A stretch of DNA of 10,224 nt, taken from BJ22 sp031405895 (lineage in GTDB: Bacteria > Planctomycetota > Planctomycetia > Pirellulales > Pirellulaceae). Of this stretch, positions 7,030 through 10,224 are shown in pieces (position 1 is the stretch's first letter; each line of letters opens with the position of its first letter). The stretch is taken from the NCBI GenBank assembly GCA_031405895.1, contig JANOFL010000215.1:1-10224 (forward strand). Reading direction: 5' to 3'. The notes under the pieces were generated by a model. The model did not search any database. It worked only from the letters and a program-made list of their open reading frames with translations, and was not told the DNA's origin. Position numbers and translations under genes: made by a program.

Positions 7030-7948
7030 GGTGAAACCTCATCAACGTCGAGAAAAGGTGTTTGAGCGACTCGTCGGCCGAATGCAGTTCGCGGACCAGG
7101 ATACCTGTCTCAGCCACGATGACGGGCAGGATCGAACGGATCGCCGCGGCGCTTTGCGTCGAGACTTCCAGGGTTTCGCCGTCGTCGCCAATCCGGACCT
7201 GCGTGATGGGGCATTCGGTCACCAGCCGGCTGGCCAGTCGCTGGGGCTGGTCGGTCCGGATCGTCATCCGGGCCGGGCTGTCGGCCAGCATCTGCCGCAC
7301 ATCCTGGGGCGAGCCAGACGCGAGCAGCCTTCCACCCGAAATCAACAGGAACGAGGGCTGCACCGTTTCGACTTCGTGCAGCACGTGGCTCGACAAAATC
7401 AGACTGCGCCCGTCGCGGACCCAGTCCAGCAAATAGCGAGTCATCTCGAACCGTCCGACCGGATCAAGTCCGTTGAAAGGTTCATCGAGAATCAGCAGTT
7501 CCGGATCGTGGGCAATCGCCTGGGCCAGCTTGACCCGCTGGCGCATGCCGAGCGAATAGTCGCGCATCGGCCGGTCCAGCGCCTGTTCCATTCGCATCGT
7601 CGTGAGTGCCCGCACCGCGCGTTCACGCGCGTCGGCCGCACTGAAACCCTGCATCCGCGTGAGACAAGTCACCCACTGGCGGGCCGTGACGCCGGGCAGA
7701 TTGGGTTCAACCGCAGGACACAGCCCGACCCGGCCGAGCAGGTGGCTGTTCTTCCAGGGATTGACGCCGAACAGCCGGACCTGCCCCAGGGTGGGGCGCA
7801 ACTGGCCCAGCACCAGGTTGATCAGCGTGGTCTTGCCCGATCCGTTCGGCCCCAGCAATCCCCAGGCCCCAGTGCCGAGCTTCAAGTGGATATCGTTGAC
7901 ACCGATGACGGTGCCGTAAAGCTTGGTGACGCCTTCGAGTTCGATCAT
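7016..7948 (-). CDS. ABC transporter ATP-binding protein (ATPase B)
   Basis: A 310-residue cytoplasmic ATPase expected to drive permease B, and possibly permease A. Walker A is GPNGSGKTT (33-41), the signature is YSLGMRQ (131-137, a common replacement of LSGGQ in NosF/CcmA-like ATPases), Walker B is LLILDEP (151-157), the D-loop is GLDP (160-163) and the H-loop histidine is H188 in SSH. At the Q-loop it reads CPAVEPNLPG, so the usual Gln (or Glu) after the proline is Ala79. Residues about 220-310 form a C-terminal extension ending in ESLKHLFSTL, a weak form of the SLEAIF ending of ATPase A. The frame is open to 7987, but ATG 7948 matches the family N-terminus (MIELEGVTKLYG) and has a GGGAG 9 nt upstream. 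It begins 16 nt after the permease A stop and overlaps permease B by 14 nt. The substrate is unknown. Confidence 0.9.
   Translation of the reverse strand: MIELEGVTKLYGTVIGVNDIHLKLGTGAWGLLGPNGSGKTTLINLVLGQLRPTLGQVRLFGVNPWKNSHLLGRVGLCPAVEPNLPGVTARQWVTCLTRMQGFSAADARERAVRALTTMRMEQALDRPMRDYSLGMRQRVKLAQAIAHDPELLILDEPFNGLDPVGRFEMTRYLLDWVRDGRSLILSSHVLHEVETVQPSFLLISGGRLLASGSPQDVRQMLADSPARMTIRTDQPQRLASRLVTECPITQVRIGDDGETLEVSTQSAAAIRSILPVIVAETGILVRELHSADESLKHLFSTLMRFHRGES
7037..7040 (-). promoter_or_regulatory. Shine-Dalgarno deciding the GTG start of permease B
   Basis: GAGG on the minus strand, 7 nt before the GTG at 7029 and inside the end of ATPase B. It makes the GTG start credible and implies translational coupling. 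Confidence 0.6.
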
Positions 7949-7957
7949 TGCCGGCTG

Positions 7958-7962
7958 CTCCC
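7958..7962 (-). promoter_or_regulatory. Shine-Dalgarno of ATPase B
   Basis: GGGAG on the minus strand, 9 nt before the ATG at 7948, lying in the 16-nt gap after the permease A stop. It supports ATG 7948 over the longer frame opening at 7987. Confidence 0.55.
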
Positions 7963-7964
7963 GT

Positions 7965-9026
7965 TCATGACTGCATGTTGCGGCCAATCCGCCGCCACAG
8001 AACCACGAGCGAGCCTGCCGTCAACAGGCTGAGCATCAGCACCGACGGCCAGACATCATTGAACTTCAGGAACCCGAAGACCCAGCTCTGCACATCGCCG
8101 AGGGCCGCGTAGAGACTGAGCGGCGACCAGGTGCGCATCATTTCGGCCGTCAGAAAATCACCTGGATCGCCACGCCGGCCCTGTTCCATCGCCAGCGAAA
8201 TGGCCCGCGCCAGATTGACCGCCCAATACGCTCCGTAGCCGAGCATCCAGACGCCAAACCAGCCGAAACTCGCAAAACGGCTTTCCTGGGTCAAGCTCGA
8301 CAACGCAAGGGCCAGTGACGCCGTTGGCAGCACCAGTACCACCGACGCCGCGATCACCCGCAATGGCAAACCCCAGGTGATGGGCAAGACCGAAAGATCG
8401 GGCGACAGAAAGAGGCCGGCGACGTAGAGCACGAGCGCCGGGACGGTCGAGATGAACATCAGAAACACCGTGGGCACCGCGAGCTTGCCCAGCACATATT
8501 CCAGCCGCCCGATCGGCCGGCAGAAATAGAGATAGAACGCCCGCGAGCGGATATCGCGCGCGATCAGACCCGGTGCAACGAAGCCGAGCAGAAAAACCAT
8601 CGCCACGGCTTGTGGGTAGCGGAAATACGTCATCAGTAGCCACCGCCAGACGACGCGCCGGCTTTCGTCGGGGTTGTCGGAGGTCAGGGCGTCGGCAAGG
8701 ACATCAATTTCGGGAAAGAAGCCGAGTTCTTCCTTCATTTCCTCGGCGATCTGCCGCTGGGCCATCGCGTGGCGCAGGAGTTCTTCAGGATCCCGGTCCG
8801 CCAGATCCATCAACGAAGTCTGTCGCGACTCCTGCAACAGGTTTTCCGACGCGAACAGGGCCACGCCCCAGACCAGCAACGGCATCCATGCAAACAGCAT
8901 CGTCCGCCGCGCCCAGCGCGATTTGAGCGCCAGACGGCAACCCGTTTCCGTGATCGCAAGCGTCCGGCTGACGGCTCCCGAGATCCGCCCCCGCCAGCCG
9001 CGATAGCCCAGGTCATGGATAGGCAT
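7965..9026 (-). CDS. ABC-2 type transporter permease (permease A)
   Basis: A 353-residue inner-membrane protein, the membrane half of the ATPase A exporter. Hydrophobic helices lie near 43-60, 138-155, 183-207, 222-243, 252-272 and 326-344. A charged, mostly acidic soluble stretch of about 75 residues (61-135) separates helices 1 and 2 and would lie outside the membrane if the N-terminus is cytoplasmic. YFCRPIGRLEYVLGKL (167-182) is the NosY-like motif between helices 2 and 3. The N-terminus, MPIHDLGYRGWRG, also resembles that of this permease group. The frame opens at a TTG at 9041, but ATG 9026 has GGAGGG 7 nt upstream and is preferred. It overlaps the ATPase A end by 14 nt. At low sequence similarity it is paralogous to permease B in layout, but longer because of the soluble loop. 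Confidence 0.87.
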   Translation of the reverse strand: MPIHDLGYRGWRGRISGAVSRTLAITETGCRLALKSRWARRTMLFAWMPLLVWGVALFASENLLQESRQTSLMDLADRDPEELLRHAMAQRQIAEEMKEELGFFPEIDVLADALTSDNPDESRRVVWRWLLMTYFRYPQAVAMVFLLGFVAPGLIARDIRSRAFYLYFCRPIGRLEYVLGKLAVPTVFLMFISTVPALVLYVAGLFLSPDLSVLPITWGLPLRVIAASVVLVLPTASLALALSSLTQESRFASFGWFGVWMLGYGAYWAVNLARAISLAMEQGRRGDPGDFLTAEMMRTWSPLSLYAALGDVQSWVFGFLKFNDVWPSVLMLSLLTAGSLVVLWRRIGRNMQS

Positions 9027-9945
9027 GGGCCGGCCCTCCAATCGCTTCGAGGAAAATGGCTTCCAGCGAATTGGTCGCCGGACGGAGCGAGTGGATGGTC
9101 ACTCCGGCATCGCTGCCAGCCTTCCAGATCTGCGCGATGACGGCTTCGTCGGCAGCGGGAACCGAAAGCAGTTCGGGCCGCGGCTGGTCGGCTGCAATGC
9201 CATTCCTGCCCAGCCAACCCATCAGCGGTCCGGCATCGCCTTCGACTTCCACCATCACCCGCCCATCGACGGGCCGGTTCAGTTCGGCCAGCGACTGGCT
9301 CAAGCGGATCTGCCCCTGAGCCATGATCACGACATGATCGCAGACACCCTGCACGTCGGGCAAAATGTGGGTCGAGAGCAACACCGACTTGCCGTGCTGC
9401 CGCGCGAGCATCCGCAGCCGGGCCAGGAACAGCTCCCGTTCTTCCGGATCAAGCCCTGAGGTCGGCTCGTCGAGAATCAGCAATTCGGGATCGTGGACCA
9501 GCGCCGCCGCAAACTTGATCTTCTGCCGCATCCCGGTCGAGTAGCCTTCAATTGCCCGGTAACGGTCTTCTTTCATGCCGCAGAAATCGAGAATCTCGTG
9601 AGCCCGGCGAAGCCCCTCGACAGGATCGATGCCGGAAAGCGTCGCCGAAAAACGGACGACTTCCACTCCTGTCAGACCCGGAATGTAACAGTCGTCTTCG
9701 GGGACGTAGCCGATCTTGGCCCGGATCGCGCGGTTTTGCTGGCCAAGTTGCAGCCCAAAGACCGTCCCGCTGCCCGCAGTCTTGCGAACCAGGCCGAGCA
9801 CCATCTTGATCAGCGTGCTCTTGCCAGCTCCGTTCGGCCCCAACAGCCCGGTGATTCCGCGGCCGATGTCAAGATCGACTCCGCGCAGGGCATGATGCGA
9901 GCCGAACTTCTTCGTGATCCCCTGCAACGCGATCAGCGGTTCCAT
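9013..9945 (-). CDS. ABC transporter ATP-binding protein (ATPase A)
   Basis: A 310-residue cytoplasmic ATPase and first gene of the four-gene operon, expected to energise permease A. Walker A is GPNGAGKST (36-44), the Q-loop region is VPEDDCYIPGLTG with Glu83 in place of Gln, the signature is YSTGMRQ (135-141), Walker B is LLILDEP (155-161), the D-loop is GLDP (164-167) and the H-loop is STH with H193. The C-terminal extension (about 225-310) ends in SLEAIFLEAIGG, typical of NosF-like and multidrug or nutrient-export ABC-2 ATPases. The frame is open to 10092, but that extension runs through poly-T tracts and the neighbour's terminator, so ATG 9945 is the real start (MEPLIALQGITKKFG). No Shine-Dalgarno sequence is visible there. 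It aligns without gaps to ATPase B across the Q-loop and the signature-Walker B stretch. The substrate is unknown. Confidence 0.92.
   Translation of the reverse strand: MEPLIALQGITKKFGSHHALRGVDLDIGRGITGLLGPNGAGKSTLIKMVLGLVRKTAGSGTVFGLQLGQQNRAIRAKIGYVPEDDCYIPGLTGVEVVRFSATLSGIDPVEGLRRAHEILDFCGMKEDRYRAIEGYSTGMRQKIKFAAALVHDPELLILDEPTSGLDPEERELFLARLRMLARQHGKSVLLSTHILPDVQGVCDHVVIMAQGQIRLSQSLAELNRPVDGRVMVEVEGDAGPLMGWLGRNGIAADQPRPELLSVPAADEAVIAQIWKAGSDAGVTIHSLRPATNSLEAIFLEAIGGPAHAYP
9034..9039 (-). promoter_or_regulatory. Shine-Dalgarno deciding the start of permease A
   Basis: GGAGGG on the minus strand, 7 nt before the ATG at 9026 and inside the ATPase A coding end. It favours ATG 9026 over the TTG at 9041 and implies coupled translation. 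Confidence 0.7.
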
Positions 9946-10026
9946 GCGCGGCAGTTGTTGGGCGAGCGGGGAGGTGGTTCGGAGGCTATCCAGCCTGTTA
10001 GTTCTTCGGCCGTGCTTCCTGGCGGA

Positions 10027-10055
10027 AAAAAAGGGCTGGTCGCAGGGATTGTCAA
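10027..10055 (-). promoter_or_regulatory. Weak candidate promoter of the ABC operon
   Basis: A perfect -35 hexamer TTGACA lies on the minus strand (10055-10050). At 17 nt spacing the -10 position is only TTTTTT, inside a T7 tract, matching three of six positions. An operon promoter must exist between the terminator at 10069-10098 and the ATG at 9945, and this is the best candidate I see. It is not a convincing one. Confidence 0.25.
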
Positions 10056-10068
10056 AAAAATGGTCGAC

Positions 10069-10098
10069 AAAAAAAGCCCGGTCCTTGGTCAACCGGGC
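10069..10098 (-). terminator. Rho-independent terminator of the right-edge gene
   Basis: On the minus strand GCCCGGT pairs with ACCGGGC (10092-10098 with 10076-10082), a 7-bp perfect stem with a 9-nt loop, followed directly by seven T residues (10075-10069). It begins 28 nt past the stop of the partial gene at 10126 and separates it from the ABC operon. Two more T7 tracts follow at 10060-10054 and 10032-10026. Confidence 0.85.
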
Positions 10099-10125
10099 AA
10101 AGGCAAAGGTGTCAGGGGCAGCTTG

Positions 10126-10224
10126 CTACCAGCCCATGACCATGTTCGATTCGATCACCTTGCGGGCCTGGTCGAGGTCGGTGCCCGTCTCGTGCATGTA
10201 AAGCCGGATCGCATGGACCTTGTC
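10126..10224 (-). CDS. 3' end of a gene with an L7/L12 C-terminal-like motif (partial)
   Basis: The last 32 codons of a minus-strand gene that continues off the right edge, ending in TAG at 10126-10128. The visible residues include KVHAIRLYMHETG followed by LDQARKVIE. The pattern K-(I/V)-x-A-I-(K/R)-x-Y-x-x-x-T-G-x-x-L-x-x-A-(K/R)-x-x-(I/V)-E matches the helix-turn-helix portion of the ribosomal protein L7/L12 C-terminal domain. That motif also occurs in small non-ribosomal proteins, which I think more likely here because the tail (SNMVMGW) differs from L7/L12. A strong terminator 28 nt downstream supports a genuine gene end. The function is unknown; most of the gene is outside the window. 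Confidence 0.7.
   Translation of the reverse strand, partial: DKVHAIRLYMHETGTDLDQARKVIESNMVMGW

Noticed and set aside
9946..10092. 49-codon N-terminal extension of ATPase A
   Set aside because: It would translate through the stem and poly-T of the neighbouring gene's terminator, and the conserved ATPase N-terminus begins at ATG 9945.

Overview
The window is GC-rich bacterial chromosomal DNA. I read it as planctomycete (Pirellula-like). The grounds are GAGTAC/GAGCAC hexamer repeats and stacked short hairpins (GCCGTGGAA, AGGGCTCC) in the intergenic DNA, which I associate with that phylum from memory, together with -10 boxes of the form CTANAATC and mostly weak ribosome binding sites. That assignment is inference. 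No rRNA, tRNA, CRISPR array, insertion sequence or phage gene is visible.

Layout from left to right. Positions 1-365 are non-coding: a strong rightward terminator (77-117) for a gene lying off the left edge, then a hexamer inverted repeat. A secreted zinc carboxypeptidase-like protein of family M14 follows on the minus strand (366-3029). Positions 3030-3414 form a divergent intergenic region with a candidate promoter at each end and a block of back-to-back hairpins between them. A full-length ComEC/Rec2 DNA-uptake channel lies on the plus strand (3415-5952). Positions 5953-6201 form a convergent intergenic region with the clearest copy of the hexamer repeat. A four-gene minus-strand operon occupies 9945 down to 6202. 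At the right edge is the last 32 codons of a minus-strand gene with an L7/L12-like C-terminal helix-strand motif, closed by its own terminator (10069-10098).

The operon is ATPase A, permease A, ATPase B, permease B: two complete ABC-2 (NosF/NosY-like) half-transporter pairs in series. Each ATPase overlaps its own permease by 14 nt, each permease has a Shine-Dalgarno sequence 7 nt before its start, and both ATPases are 310 residues. This looks like an old duplication of an ATPase-permease module, with translational coupling inside each module. The substrate cannot be read from the sequence.

The coding content is known families in ordinary arrangement; I found no new enzymatic system. The most unusual signals are non-coding: the hexamer repeat is built as head-to-head inverted pairs, its centre differs between copies, and a pair sits in each of the two intergenic regions that end transcription from both sides.
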